From positions 124,001-188,000 of the forward strand of contig NNSG01000003.1 of assembly GCA_002256485.1 (NCBI GenBank): DNA of 64,000 nt, given 5' to 3'. Each line of letters begins with the position of its first letter. Position 1 is the first letter of the stretch. Of this stretch, positions 40,601 through 49,069 are shown one piece after another. The notes beneath the pieces are model-generated. The model saw only the letters and a program-made list of their open reading frames with translations, did not search any database and was not told the origin of the DNA. Source of the stretch: Fidelibacterota bacterium 408169. GTDB taxonomy: Bacteria > Fidelibacterota > Marinisomatia > Marinisomatales > TCS55. The position numbers and the translations under genes were made by a program.

Positions 40601-43600
40601 ATAATAATATTTCTGCTATCTCTTTCAAAGCCGGGTCCAACCCAAAAATATCTGGCTCACTTATATTTGGAAATTACGGTGGAATAAACGCCTCTGGTAC
40701 ATCGAGACCGGAGATTACTTCGAGTAATATTATTGATAATATAACTGAGGGTAATTTAAGCCTAAGTATTGATACAGAATCGGGAAGCGCCTTAGTAATT
40801 ACTAATTCTATCATTCAAATTAATGGATCAATAATTGGAGAAGACAGTATTGACGTAAGCTACTCAATGACAAATGATTCATTGTTGTTCTCACTTACAA
40901 CATTTTACACTGACCCAATGTTTGTAGACACCGCAAATGGCAATTACCACCTGCTGGCTTCTTCCCAGCTGATCAACGCCGGCCACCCGGATTCCACAGA
41001 CAGTGATGGTACTGTTGCTGACATTGGCGCCTATCCTTATCTCACAGATAATACGGAACCTGTGTGGTACATAAATACAACAGGGAATGATACAACAGGA
41101 ACTGGTACTTCTGTTAATCCTTTCGCTTCCATCCAGGCCGGGATCAATTTCTCATCGGATACTGACAGCGTTACCGTGGCCGCGGGCACTTATGTGGAGA
41201 ATATCAACTTCCGGGGCCGGAACATTAAGGTAGTAGGGGCAGACCGGGAGACGACGATTATTGATGGGAGTCAGGATACAACATTTAATCATGGAACAGG
41301 TGTAGTTTGGTTTGATTCCCAAGAACCTGTTACAACACTGCTTAAGAATTTTACAATTCAGAACGGTACCAGTGAAACTGGCGGCGGTATCAGAATTTTT
41401 GTTGCATCCCCTACATTTGAGAACCTCATTGTAAGAAACAACTTAGCTGGGGCTGGCGGAGGCGTTTATATCCAGACTGGTAACCCTGTGTTTAATAATG
41501 TCCACTTCATTTCAAATGATGCCAGCGTAAGTTACAGTAGAGGTGGATCAGTAATGATAACAGGTGGGTCATCGCCAGTATTTTTTAGATGTTCTTTTGT
41601 CAATAATAGTAGTGGTAATGGCGGCGCTGTATTTATAGATGAATCAACACCGGACTTTGTAAATACTACCTTTCATGAGAATAGCCCTAATAATATGGTA
41701 CTTAATACCGGTTCGATGGATGCCGGGCATGCGATAGTGGATATTTCGAACTCAGTATTTGTTAGTAATAGCGCTGAGCACATTATATTTTTGGATACCA
41801 GTGCACCAGTGAATCAAATAAATATTGAATACTCAAGCATTCAAGGCGGCCAGGATAGCATTATCACCAACGATAATGGGACCGTCACCTGGGGTGATGG
41901 CAATATTGATGTAGATCCCATGTTTGTGGATACCGCCAACAGCAACTACCACCTGCTGGCTTCTTCCCAGCTCATCAACGGCGGCCACCCGGATTCCACC
42001 GACAGCGACGGCAGCAGGGCAGACATTGGCGCTTATCCTTATTTAAACAGCTACAGTGGTCCCACCTGGTACATTACTGAGGGCGGAAACGATACTACTG
42101 CCACCGGATCCAGCGATGATCCTTTTCGATCTATCCAGGCCGGGATCAATTTTTCCAGTGATGCTGACAGCGTCACCGTTGCGGCAGGAACGTATGTGGA
42201 AAATATCAACTTCCGAGGCCGGAACATAAAGGTAGTGGGTGAAGACCGGGAGACGACGATCATTGATGGGAACCAGAATGGGAGTGTGGTTACATTTGAG
42301 AATGGGGAAGATTTTACTGCGGTGTTGAGTGGTTTTACGATCACAAATGGTAGAGCTCAGGGGAGTTATCCATATGATCAAGGTGGAGGTATTTTTTGTA
42401 TGGGAAGCGACCCCGTACTCACAGATCTTATAATAAGCAATAATTCAGCATTATTAGGCGCTGGAATTGCATGTGAGAATTCATCAACACCCACAATAAA
42501 TAATACAGAAATAATTAGCAATACTATTATTGGTGAACAAGACGGCGGTGGCGGACTTTTTCTGCATGGCTCATCCTCCCCCATAATTGAATATGTTTTT
42601 ATTAGTAATAATTTTGGTGGAAACAATGGTGGCGGGTTGGTTGCAAAAGCTGGGAGCAACCCCATTCTAAAGCACGTAACTATTGTTGGAAACTCTGCTA
42701 CTAATGCGGGTGGTGGGATTGCTTGTTATACAAATTCGAACCCGATATTGTCTAATGTAACCATTGTTGGAAACACAGCCGAAAGCAGCTCTGGTGGTAT
42801 ATCTATTGGTGATAACAGTGCGCCCGTATTGACGAATACGGTGCTTTGGAATAATTTTCCGCGGGAAATCAGTTTTTATCCAGACGACGATCCCAGCTCA
42901 ATTGAAATAAATTATTGCGATGTACAAGGCGGCCAGGATAGCATTATCACCAACGATAATGGGACCGTCACCTGGGGTGATGGCAGCATCGATGTGGATC
43001 CCATGTTTGTGGATACCGCCAATGGCGATTATAGTTTAACAGCCGACTCCCGTTGCATTGACGCCGGCCACCCCGATTCTACAGATGCGGATGGCACTAT
43101 TTCCGATATGGGCGCCTATTATTACGACCAGGCCGGTCAGCCGGTACGGGTCAGTAACCTTATTACCACTCCTTCAGCGGACAATGTTTCAGTTAAATGG
43201 AATGCAAACAGCGCTGCCGCATCCTACAATATTTACAGATCCATTGATGGGAGTGCTGATTTTTATTCCTTAAGTCCATACACTACAGAATCAGACACAT
43301 CGTACGTGGATGAGACCGCAGCAGACAATACGACCTACCATTACCGTGTGTCTGCCGTAGACAGCGAAAGCGATGAAGGGATCCTGGCTTATTCAGAACA
43401 CGGACGTACCGGCCCCGATAGCACAGCGCTCTATATGCCGGATGTGTACCTGAGCCGTACCACACCGCCGGACCTGGACGCGGGGACAAACTTTACCCTG
43501 GAAGGGTTTTTCCGCTTCCTGGAGACGCCAGTGGAAGAAAGGAAGTTTATTTTCCTGGGCTGGGAAGTCTCTGTTGCCACGTTCCCTGATGAAGCAGGTA

Positions 43601-46600
43601 CTCTATTGCGCCTTATCCACAATGAAAGCTCCTATGACGGGATTGTTATTGGCGATACTTCCTGGCACCACCTGGCCCTGGCTACAGACGGCAGCACAAC
43701 TACACTATGGGTGGACGGCTATGCTGCGGCCCAGAGCACAGCTGGTTTCAATGTAAATGGCGGCTGGTTGCAGCTGGGCAACCCTGGTGCATCAGCGCAA
43801 ACCATTGAGATGGACGAGGTCCGGCTTTCTAATGTGACCCGCTACAGCGCCGGGTTTATTCCTGTGGCGATAACAAATGATGAAAATACTTTGGGCTATT
43901 GGCGCTTTAACGAAGGTTCTCTTGATGCGGATTTTCCAACTGTGTACGATCTTTCCGGTAACGGATTGCACCTGGAGCTTGATGGGGCCGGCCAGGCAGC
44001 ATGGAACCCGGATGCGCCTGTAAGGACCGATACAGAAAATGCAATTGCCATAAACGAAATTATGCAGAATCCTTCTGCCGTCAGTGATCCCCTGGGCGAG
44101 TGGGTTGAAATACAAAACCGCTGGTTTACGCCCGTCCATTTAAAAGATTTTATTTTGGCTGATGACGGCACCGATAACCACACCATTATAACCGACGTTG
44201 CTATACAGTCTGACGGTTTTGGTGTTTTCGGTCTCAATGCCGATACATCCACCAATGGCGGGGTAGACGTGGATTATGAATTATCCGGGTTTTCCTTGGG
44301 AAACAGCACCGATGAAGTGGTTTTGAAATTACCAGACGGCACCGAACTCGACCGTGTGAATTATGATAACGGCGTTACCTTTCCCGATCCGTCCGGCGCA
44401 TCCATGGAACTCATTGCGCCCCATTATAATAATGCAGTCGGCACTAACTGGACCGCTGCTACCGGTTTGTATGGCGATGGCGATCTCGGTTCTCCCGGCC
44501 GCCGTAACGATGCTTTTTCCGGTCAAATCGTTATGTCTGATTCCACCTTTAATTTCGGAGGTATTGTCTCCGGTGAGGATGTGAGCGATACATTGATCAT
44601 TTCCAATATGGGTGTTCGCCGTCTCATGATAGACTCCATTACCGTTTCCCTCCCGGAATATTCATTAACACCTGCAACTGCCGTATTGGAGATCGGCGAT
44701 TCGATAGAAATCCTTATTGCTTATGCCCCCAACGCAGCGGGAGTATATAATGATCATGTGCGCATTTATAGCGATGATCCCGTGAACTCCTTGGTGACAA
44801 TTCCCCTTTACGGCGTCGGCATCAGCGATGTACCGGATATTATTGTAATGACAGCCGATGATGACAGCTTGTCTGCTTATGGATTTCCCTATACTCGCAT
44901 CGGCTCTCCCCGGACATTCACTTTTGATGTTATCAATATTGGCGCCGAAGACTTGGAAATTGATGAAATTGTTATTTCAGGCGATGACAACGCTTTCAGT
45001 GTGGACGTAAGTTCCCTGAACCTGGAACTCTACGACACCACCGCTGTTACAGTCACATTTGATCCGCCCACCAACGGCACCTACAACGCCACTCTGTCCC
45101 TTACCAGCAACGATCCCGATGAGGCGTTATACACTATTGCGTTTGATGGTGTTGCATCACAATACATCATTTTTTACGTCCCCGACGAAATTGCCACGAT
45201 TCAGGCTGCTCTTGATTCCGCCCTGGCGGGCGATACAATCCATGTTTCGTCTGGCACATATGGAGAAAATTTAACGTTACCCTCCAACGATTTGGTCCTC
45301 CGGGGTGCCGGAGCTGATTCCACATTTCTCACCGGTGGTGATTCATCCCTTGTTCTTACGGTCGACGGCGGTCAAAGTAATTCCACGATTATTTCTGATT
45401 TAACCATCCAAAACGGCAGCGGAACAAATGGCGGAGGAATGCTTATTGATAACGGTTCAAGCCCCCAACTGAAGAATATCCTTTTTTATGATAACAGTGC
45501 CGCTCATGGAGCCGCTCTGTATATAGATGGATTCTCTGGCCCGAACCTGGATCATGTAACATTTGTTATCAATTCTGCCAGTGTGGACGGTGCCGGTGTC
45601 AGTGTTGCCGGTGGTTCGACTGTTTCCATTTCAAATAGTATTTTCTGGGCCAATACCGGTTCGGCAATAGAAGTTCTCTCTGGAAGTGAAACGACTACAT
45701 ATTCCATCGTGGAAGGCGGCAATGGCGGTACAGGGAACCTCGATCAGAATCCACTATTTGCAGCCCCTGCATCTGCCGACTTTCATTTACAATGGGGTTC
45801 TCCGGCTATTGATAGCGGCGATCCTGTTTCAGATTCTGATCCCGATGGTACCAATACGGATATGGGTGTTTATTACTACGATCAGTCTTACCAGCCGCCG
45901 AATGCACCGACAGGATTGGCATTTACTCCGGCTGCAGCAGATGTCACACTCCAATGGACAGCCAACCCGGAAGTGGACCTAACCGGTTACATTATTTACA
46001 AAGGTCTTTCCACCGATCAATTGGATTCTCTGAATGTGGTTTCTGCCCCAAACAATACCTATTCCGATTTGAATATTGATCCGGCTGCTGTTTCTTATTA
46101 TCAGATTGCCGCTGTAGATACATCTCAATTATTGAGTGAACGATCAGATATTCTTACCGTATCTTATCCTCTCATTGCTACAAATGAATCACAGATCAAT
46201 TTTGGCAGTATATTATTTGGAACACAGGGTGTGCAAATTATGTCTGTCCAAAATATGGGTTCCATGGATCTCACCATCGACAGTATTTATGTGGAAGATC
46301 AAGATCATTTTATTGTGAGTGTTGGCGGGCGGGTTTTGTTACCCTCGTCCGGTACTCATATAAAAGATATTCGTACTCTTTCATTATCAGCACCAGAAAA
46401 TTCCGGGCGAAGCCAAGACAACAATTCACCAAATTTGGATAATAGTATTAAAGGAAATGACGATATAAAACGTGCAAATCTTGAGGAGTTTAGTATCCTT
46501 CCCGGTGACAGCCTGGAAATAACAGTTTCTTTCTCAAGCCCGGATACAGGTTCGTATACTACAAACCTCTTTGTTTCCAGCGATGATCCAGTTGGTAATA

Positions 46601-49068
46601 ATTTACTTTCCGTTGAGCTGGATGCTCGATCAGTATCTCCGGAAATTTCCCTGACCAAAACCATGTCTGTTGTGACGTTTAAAGGAAATGATATTCCCTT
46701 CAATATTGCCATTAATAATCCGGGTGGTTGGCCATTGGATTATGATGTGGAAGTAGACGCGGACTGGTTTGGTTTTCAGTGGATGGATGTCAATCAACCA
46801 TCAGGTCAGGTGCCCGGTTTTACCACCGACGACTTGGAGATTAATGTAGCCAATACGTCCAACATTGACCCGGGAGCCTTGCAGGGATTTGTTTATTTCA
46901 ACACCAATACCGGTGGTGATCCAACAATAATCGACCGCACCGATACCATTAGTGTATATATGAACTTGTTGGCGGACGGATCCCAAATAACGGAAGGCAG
47001 CGCCACCATACCATCCGGAAATGCATCGCCCATTGATGTAACAGATGATCAATCGCAGCCTATCGGTCTTGTCCTTGATTTTCTCAATTCCCAGGGTGGT
47101 ACTGTAAGTGTCACCCGTATCGATGCCCATCCGCCTTCTGATGACACAACACCCTACACAGATCCATCGAGTACCATAACCGATCCCATATTTGCCCGGA
47201 AATATTTTGAAATATCAGATGATTTTTCTGCATCATTCACTGTGGATGTTGCTTTTGATTACAAAATTATTCCCGGAATATTGGATCCCACCAAACTGCG
47301 TCTGGCCAAACGCGTGCTGAATGCTGGTGTAGGCGAAACTTGGAATATTATTTCATCCTCCCAAATGAATATTGATGAAACAAATGGATATGTAATTGCA
47401 TCCAATCAAACATCCTTCAGTCAATGGGCGATGCTCTCCAACGTGGGAGAAAATACATTTATCGACGTCCAGGCGCCGGTGGTTTCGGCCACAACTGTTA
47501 CACCCACATCACCAAGTATTCTAGGTGATATTACTGTTGCAGCGCTCATTAATGATGAAACCGGCGTTGATAGTGCCAGTTTATATTTCCAAATGGGTGG
47601 AGCTTCAAATTATACTGACGTATTGATGACCGATGATGGCAGTGGCAGTTTTTCTGCAGTCATCCCCGGAGCGAATTCCACCATAAATGGGTTATCTTAT
47701 TATGTGAACGCCAAGGATGTGTTTGGCTATTCAGGCACAAGTGATACCGGTTCTATCGCTATACGCTTTCCCGATGGCGCCCTCACATCTTCCATGTCCG
47801 GCAGTGCATATCAAAATGGAATTCCCAGAGATAAATGGCGCCTCGTATCTACACCGGCGCAATTTGATGATGCAGTAATCACAACTGTTACAGGATTACC
47901 CGCCCCCACACCCACAACGTGGAATATATTTTCATATAATGGATCAAACTGGGTCGATGCTGCATCAATGGACCTTGGTTCAGGATATTGGATCTACCAA
48001 ATGGTAAATGAGATACAGATATTTCCCGGTAATTCTGGTGTATCATCAGATCTAACCGGATATACCATGACACTCCAACCCGGTTGGAATGTGATTGGTT
48101 CGCCTTATACTTTTCCGATTAATATTGCATTGAATCAAAGCACATTTTATGGTCCCATTACCTATGCAATTGCCGGTGAATCCTGGACAGCTGTGGAAAC
48201 AGAATTAGCACCTTGGAATGGATATGCTGTCTATAACCGAACTGCGGATGATCAGATTATCCTATTAGATCCTTTATCAGATTCAGGATTGATAAACGCG
48301 CGGATGGAAGTGGAATATGATTGGTCAGTACAATTAGTTGTTTCATCCGGTATTTACAGTGATAGGATCAACCACTTTGGTAATATCGTTGGAGCGGATC
48401 ACGGTTTGGATATCTATGACAATCCGGAAATACGTTCACCTGGAGATTATATTAGTCTTTCCTTTAATATAGAGGACCAGCCCCAAACACGCTTTACAAC
48501 TGATTACCGCAAATCTGATGATGAAAATGTTCAGGTTTGGGATATTGAAATCGAAAGTAAAGGTCTTTCCCATAATGCAGTATTAGAATGGGTCATTGAA
48601 CGTGAAATTGAAGATCAGAAAATAGTTCAGTTGGTTGATCTCCAATCCAAGACCGTTATTGATATAGCTCAATTAAGCATTTTAGAGTTGGGTAAATTAA
48701 ATAAACATTATACCCGTAAGTTAAAAGCGGTAGCGGGCTATCCGGATGATGTAAATGAAAAAGTAAGTGAAATACTTGCATCCATCCCGGATGCATTTTC
48801 ACTTCAGCCCAATTATCCAAATCCATTTAATCCGGTAACGAATATCCGTTTTGGTCTTCCCGAACCACGAAACATTCGCTTAACGGTGGTGAATATTCTT
48901 GGTCAGGAAGTCCTAGAATTATCTAAGGGCTGGCAAGACTTGGGATTTCACACAGTTCAATGGAATGGTCTTAATCAATATGGAAAAAATGTGTCTGCCG
49001 GCATGTATTTTGCAGTATTAACGGATGGGAAGTCTCTTCGAGTTCAGAAAATGTTACTCCTCAAATAA
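31612..49068 (+). CDS. Giant T9SS surface protein: LRR array, nine beta-helix modules, Hydin-like, LamG and lamin-tail domains
   Basis: An open frame of 5818 codons, 27% of the window. Residues 1-68 are largely REP DNA read as protein. A hydrophobic signal (IIRFVFILLTQVAFSQ, 71-86) follows. Next come a Bacteroidetes-style LRR domain (about 87-600), then beta-helix modules at residues 634, 1272, 1804, 2131, 2505, 2836, 3151, 3485 and 4521, several opening with WY(V/I) and carrying AGTYVENINF. FnIII, LamG-like (about 3940-4090) and lamin-tail (about 4140-4290) segments are interleaved with at least four Hydin/choice-of-anchor D repeats. The end is a T9SS sorting domain (NYPNPFNPVTNI to MLLLK). 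The first ATG overlaps the RAYT stop; the only later in-frame start before the signal is a TTG at 31747. Likely a very long surface adhesin. Confidence 0.87.
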   Translation: MKNFFNSATFLTYQRFQTSIQPFKGFPPKNRRAGNPTQPFKGFKPLKGFWRRETFERFKGSASFKPSQGWIIRFVFILLTQVAFSQTTYVPDDNFEQALIDLGYDDTLDDYVLTANISGVTNLDVNNKEISYLTGIEDFTALTQLHCHSNQLTTLDISANTALTYLRCENNQLTSLDVSSNTALTNLGCHSNQLTSLDVSSNTALTSLGCHSNQLTSLDVSANTALTQLECYDNSLTNLDVSNNTALTYLNIGDNPLGSLDVSGNTALTILQCYNNQLTSLDVSNNTALTYLEAQNNSLTSLDVSANTALTYLNCNSNSLTSLDVSSNTALTQLNCNHNQLTSLDMSANTALNMLNCLRNELTSLNVSANTTLTSLDCEQNQLTSLDVSSNIALTYLECGANQLTSLDVSNNTVLPKLFCYENQLTSLDVSNNTALEELYVNNNQLTSLDVSANTALTNLDCYDNQLTSLDVSSNTSLFNLQCGENQLTSLDLSSNTALGGLTCGSNQLTSLDVSSNTALTHLECQYNQITALDVSNNTGLNILKCQTNQLTSLDVSSNTALTQLHCSSNQLTYLNMKNGLTDQLSSFSAQNNSLTCIETLDPVYATANWTYANENIDAGVTFDVICGAEARTHWYVATTGSDNSGSGTLASPLANIQTAINATTDGDTVSVAAGTYVENINFNGKNIAVIGADSSNTIIDGDSSGTVVVFSGTETSTALLKNFKIQNGYDDSNDGVGGIYCADGANPTLENLIVSDNIDDFGGNGAGGISVAPGTGDTLRIMGSVIRNNSGIWGGGGLLIQGDQTGVTLLTNVYIENNTSNSGGGIMIDGGVAILDSVTIMNNTAGSGNITGNIGGGGIDISNATLYLLNSTINNNSSGSDDYGGINGGGIGAYNSTLTIENTTLTGNTATGSGGGIYSENSSFTLDSVTVSNNTAQVDGGGICAINVNLVMKSIDVINNSCVGNGGGMYYKGFTEKTIISSSNFLSNHSTGNSGGIHMHQAYGGSDVIYLNTLIANNTSGGVGGFGGYDSWPSFYNVTIANNHGSVSGGLDLNNGSRTKLTNVIVHDNSPYNIRVSTDSNYRDSLIVNYSNISGGVDGINIAISPVEIIWGTGNIDSDPLFADTSNGDYTLLASSPAINAGSPNAFYNDGDGTRNDMGYTGGNGIVLSTTEFEFGYVAVNDSRSKTLTITNTKDSDISVSGASFDDAQFSASTSFPVTVVAYSTADITLTFTPSATGAHAGTLQLSSDNIPGDATYGEFALSGNAFDLSDGVVEVPGEVPTIQEAIDAASNGDTVLVSAGTYYENIEINGKYIALIGADSATTILDGDSTSGVLSLGYDNGGVSLIKRFTIQNGNRSPGGGIVINHSNAVLDELLIQNNESTNNGGAIIAWDWDGSLTNSIVQNNYSGNEGALNISSGSDLSISNVEISDNTAQQSGGGMFIDNESSVTMDNVGFWYNTSSSGDGGAFQSEGKLFARNCEFAGNTAGSGGAGKLSYSTNPESMFVNCQFRSNTAESAGGAVWCMNTNTLFFACRFLFNSAGSTGGAIAVTNGQTPNIINTTIAGNTASIDGGGLYYNIQSTSVAKIENSIIWGNSPDMISFEDNPGTYNESYVSIHYSDIQNGLAGITNREDHFLTWGTGNISEDPLFPSGWETNGNVSIEAGSGSPAIDAGNPNAFYNEGGGTRNDMGANGGNEIYISSEDVDFGNVATTGTCCTRRYIYNLNPSDLELTSYSSSDGIFYVANNQEIPIDIKQFEKFGPNFGLHSLSAGEYTGEIQINFANESQNNGTFYATAMAYDIPAGDIHVPADAPTIQVAIDIAQSGKTIVVAPGEYFENIIAKSDISLTSSGGPLQTIINGNNEGVVIEGHNDIAYNFTLDGFTITGGNGAYYEHGASAMYLEAGSTLRNLIITGNTGWGNVSQFHPRGTLIENVAIFDNVNSGTLNSNAAVYIHGDGNDGEYCVIKNVTIAGNEGMFGIFYGGQDNTHDLVIYNSVIWGNNDYEIVYGGGFSIPDYGIHVEYSLIEGGESAIEYEPNTNNGWVASSNVQVYWSSTDITSYPYFNDPDNGDYSLSSYSPMIGAGASSYSIDGVTYEAPDTDILGNARPNPAGTNPDIGAYESSESAADYNPHKYVATTGSNSNSGVITDPFLTIQYAIDQAQDDDIIHVAAGTYVENINYNGKNISVIGEDRETTIIDGNQNGSVVLFHGQEDSTALVKGFTIQNGSGYYSNSDAQGGGIHIQSSNPTLDDLIISNNILDANTGSPNGGGIMAYSSDGLSIKNTIIRDNISWNSGGGINIHNSTADLENVSIINNQTDNQGGGIYSYGSYLNLTNVLIADNYLRNDGSGSAIYSWNDGDASAGSLTIINCTVVNNTGGSDEILTNLNPAPIIYNSIIFGSLGWGAEYELYYSYCEQCDNLINYTNNPGNIDTYPAFADTANGDYHLSDLSPAISAGTDTITIAGVLYSAPTTDLDGNPRPNPAGTSPDMGAYESDKGVDPNYAGPVWYVDGPAGVPYGNGGPGAPFTTIQAGIDASSSGDTVSVKAGTYVENINFNGKNIAVLGEDRETTIIDGNQAGSVVTIESVATASLENLTMQNGTGTDMINNGEMWGGGIFIKSSGVAITNCVIKDNTAISGGAGIYTDYSSTLLMDGCVVKSNGIITQGSGAGINTHSSTVTIRNTLVADNQAVQGGGVYFWTSTPTLDKVTIINNSASDVGAGVFCVYDSDPVITNSIIRNNNGPHPIYLAAGDNNDISIGYSDISYGIDSITVIGSSTVTDLGGNIDVDPMFVDTASGDYHLLATSQLINAGHPDSTDSDGTVADISAYPYLNSYSGPTWYITEGGNDTTATGASDDPFRSIQAGINFSSDADSVTVAAGTYVENINFRGRNIKVVGADRETTIIDGNQNGPAVKFKNQETYSSFLSGFTIQNGNAYELASSGSSEYGGGGIYCDGGSSPILSNLTLKNNNASGEGAALYCHSGSSPKINDIVITENAQNNNISAISFKAGSNPKISGSLIFGNYGGINASGTSRPEITSSNIIDNITEGNLSLSIDTESGSALVITNSIIQINGSIIGEDSIDVSYSMTNDSLLFSLTTFYTDPMFVDTANGNYHLLASSQLINAGHPDSTDSDGTVADIGAYPYLTDNTEPVWYINTTGNDTTGTGTSVNPFASIQAGINFSSDTDSVTVAAGTYVENINFRGRNIKVVGADRETTIIDGSQDTTFNHGTGVVWFDSQEPVTTLLKNFTIQNGTSETGGGIRIFVASPTFENLIVRNNLAGAGGGVYIQTGNPVFNNVHFISNDASVSYSRGGSVMITGGSSPVFFRCSFVNNSSGNGGAVFIDESTPDFVNTTFHENSPNNMVLNTGSMDAGHAIVDISNSVFVSNSAEHIIFLDTSAPVNQINIEYSSIQGGQDSIITNDNGTVTWGDGNIDVDPMFVDTANSNYHLLASSQLINGGHPDSTDSDGSRADIGAYPYLNSYSGPTWYITEGGNDTTATGSSDDPFRSIQAGINFSSDADSVTVAAGTYVENINFRGRNIKVVGEDRETTIIDGNQNGSVVTFENGEDFTAVLSGFTITNGRAQGSYPYDQGGGIFCMGSDPVLTDLIISNNSALLGAGIACENSSTPTINNTEIISNTIIGEQDGGGGLFLHGSSSPIIEYVFISNNFGGNNGGGLVAKAGSNPILKHVTIVGNSATNAGGGIACYTNSNPILSNVTIVGNTAESSSGGISIGDNSAPVLTNTVLWNNFPREISFYPDDDPSSIEINYCDVQGGQDSIITNDNGTVTWGDGSIDVDPMFVDTANGDYSLTADSRCIDAGHPDSTDADGTISDMGAYYYDQAGQPVRVSNLITTPSADNVSVKWNANSAAASYNIYRSIDGSADFYSLSPYTTESDTSYVDETAADNTTYHYRVSAVDSESDEGILAYSEHGRTGPDSTALYMPDVYLSRTTPPDLDAGTNFTLEGFFRFLETPVEERKFIFLGWEVSVATFPDEAGTLLRLIHNESSYDGIVIGDTSWHHLALATDGSTTTLWVDGYAAAQSTAGFNVNGGWLQLGNPGASAQTIEMDEVRLSNVTRYSAGFIPVAITNDENTLGYWRFNEGSLDADFPTVYDLSGNGLHLELDGAGQAAWNPDAPVRTDTENAIAINEIMQNPSAVSDPLGEWVEIQNRWFTPVHLKDFILADDGTDNHTIITDVAIQSDGFGVFGLNADTSTNGGVDVDYELSGFSLGNSTDEVVLKLPDGTELDRVNYDNGVTFPDPSGASMELIAPHYNNAVGTNWTAATGLYGDGDLGSPGRRNDAFSGQIVMSDSTFNFGGIVSGEDVSDTLIISNMGVRRLMIDSITVSLPEYSLTPATAVLEIGDSIEILIAYAPNAAGVYNDHVRIYSDDPVNSLVTIPLYGVGISDVPDIIVMTADDDSLSAYGFPYTRIGSPRTFTFDVINIGAEDLEIDEIVISGDDNAFSVDVSSLNLELYDTTAVTVTFDPPTNGTYNATLSLTSNDPDEALYTIAFDGVASQYIIFYVPDEIATIQAALDSALAGDTIHVSSGTYGENLTLPSNDLVLRGAGADSTFLTGGDSSLVLTVDGGQSNSTIISDLTIQNGSGTNGGGMLIDNGSSPQLKNILFYDNSAAHGAALYIDGFSGPNLDHVTFVINSASVDGAGVSVAGGSTVSISNSIFWANTGSAIEVLSGSETTTYSIVEGGNGGTGNLDQNPLFAAPASADFHLQWGSPAIDSGDPVSDSDPDGTNTDMGVYYYDQSYQPPNAPTGLAFTPAAADVTLQWTANPEVDLTGYIIYKGLSTDQLDSLNVVSAPNNTYSDLNIDPAAVSYYQIAAVDTSQLLSERSDILTVSYPLIATNESQINFGSILFGTQGVQIMSVQNMGSMDLTIDSIYVEDQDHFIVSVGGRVLLPSSGTHIKDIRTLSLSAPENSGRSQDNNSPNLDNSIKGNDDIKRANLEEFSILPGDSLEITVSFSSPDTGSYTTNLFVSSDDPVGNNLLSVELDARSVSPEISLTKTMSVVTFKGNDIPFNIAINNPGGWPLDYDVEVDADWFGFQWMDVNQPSGQVPGFTTDDLEINVANTSNIDPGALQGFVYFNTNTGGDPTIIDRTDTISVYMNLLADGSQITEGSATIPSGNASPIDVTDDQSQPIGLVLDFLNSQGGTVSVTRIDAHPPSDDTTPYTDPSSTITDPIFARKYFEISDDFSASFTVDVAFDYKIIPGILDPTKLRLAKRVLNAGVGETWNIISSSQMNIDETNGYVIASNQTSFSQWAMLSNVGENTFIDVQAPVVSATTVTPTSPSILGDITVAALINDETGVDSASLYFQMGGASNYTDVLMTDDGSGSFSAVIPGANSTINGLSYYVNAKDVFGYSGTSDTGSIAIRFPDGALTSSMSGSAYQNGIPRDKWRLVSTPAQFDDAVITTVTGLPAPTPTTWNIFSYNGSNWVDAASMDLGSGYWIYQMVNEIQIFPGNSGVSSDLTGYTMTLQPGWNVIGSPYTFPINIALNQSTFYGPITYAIAGESWTAVETELAPWNGYAVYNRTADDQIILLDPLSDSGLINARMEVEYDWSVQLVVSSGIYSDRINHFGNIVGADHGLDIYDNPEIRSPGDYISLSFNIEDQPQTRFTTDYRKSDDENVQVWDIEIESKGLSHNAVLEWVIEREIEDQKIVQLVDLQSKTVIDIAQLSILELGKLNKHYTRKLKAVAGYPDDVNEKVSEILASIPDAFSLQPNYPNPFNPVTNIRFGLPEPRNIRLTVVNILGQEVLELSKGWQDLGFHTVQWNGLNQYGKNVSAGMYFAVLTDGKSLRVQKMLLLK
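31635..31820. repeat. REP-like cluster inside the 5' end of the giant gene (copy C)
   Basis: At least five units lie within 190 bases: 31635-31658 (AACCTTTC...AAAGGTT variant), 31672-31687, the perfect core at 31724-31756 identical to copies A and D, 31770-31785, and a diverged unit at 31804-31819. The GGCGGGCAGGCAACCCA segment before the core matches copy A. All of it lies within the open frame and would be translated as repeated PFKGF/PLKGF peptides. Confidence 0.85.
32065..33324 (+). repeat. Leucine-rich repeat array: twenty 63-bp units
   Basis: Twenty consecutive units of exactly 21 codons (LTSLDVSSNTALTYLxCxxNQ consensus) run without any insertion or deletion; 20 x 63 = 1260 bases fits the start and end precisely. 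Neighbouring units differ at a few variable residues and at synonymous sites, so the array is old enough to have diverged but has kept its period. Confidence 0.93.
41842..41902 (+). repeat. 61-bp exact direct repeat (first copy)
   Basis: This segment is identical to 42925-42985. It encodes the QGGQDSIITNDNGTVTWGDG closing segment of beta-helix modules 7 and 8. Perfect identity here, against silent divergence elsewhere between modules, suggests recent gene conversion or unequal crossing-over. Confidence 0.85.
42925..42985 (+). repeat. 61-bp exact direct repeat (second copy)
   Basis: Partner of the copy at 41842-41902. The two are 1083 bases apart, one module length and a multiple of three, so recombination between them would remove or add one module in frame. 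Confidence 0.85.
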
Positions 49069-49069
49069 T

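Larger units (their letters stand above)
33511..43110 (+). repeat. Tandem beta-helix modules (eight of nine)
   Basis: Diverged copies of a pectate-lyase-like right-handed beta-helix module begin at 33511, 35425, 37021, 38002, 39124, 40117, 41062 and 42064, spaced about 0.9-1.9 kb, and a ninth begins at 45172. Modules 4-8 share a DRETTIIDG entry. Each contains NNxxxxxGGGI-type coils and most end in a DPxFxDTxNGDYxL closing stretch. Copies 6 and 8 are near-identical in protein while differing mostly at third codon positions. Confidence 0.85.
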
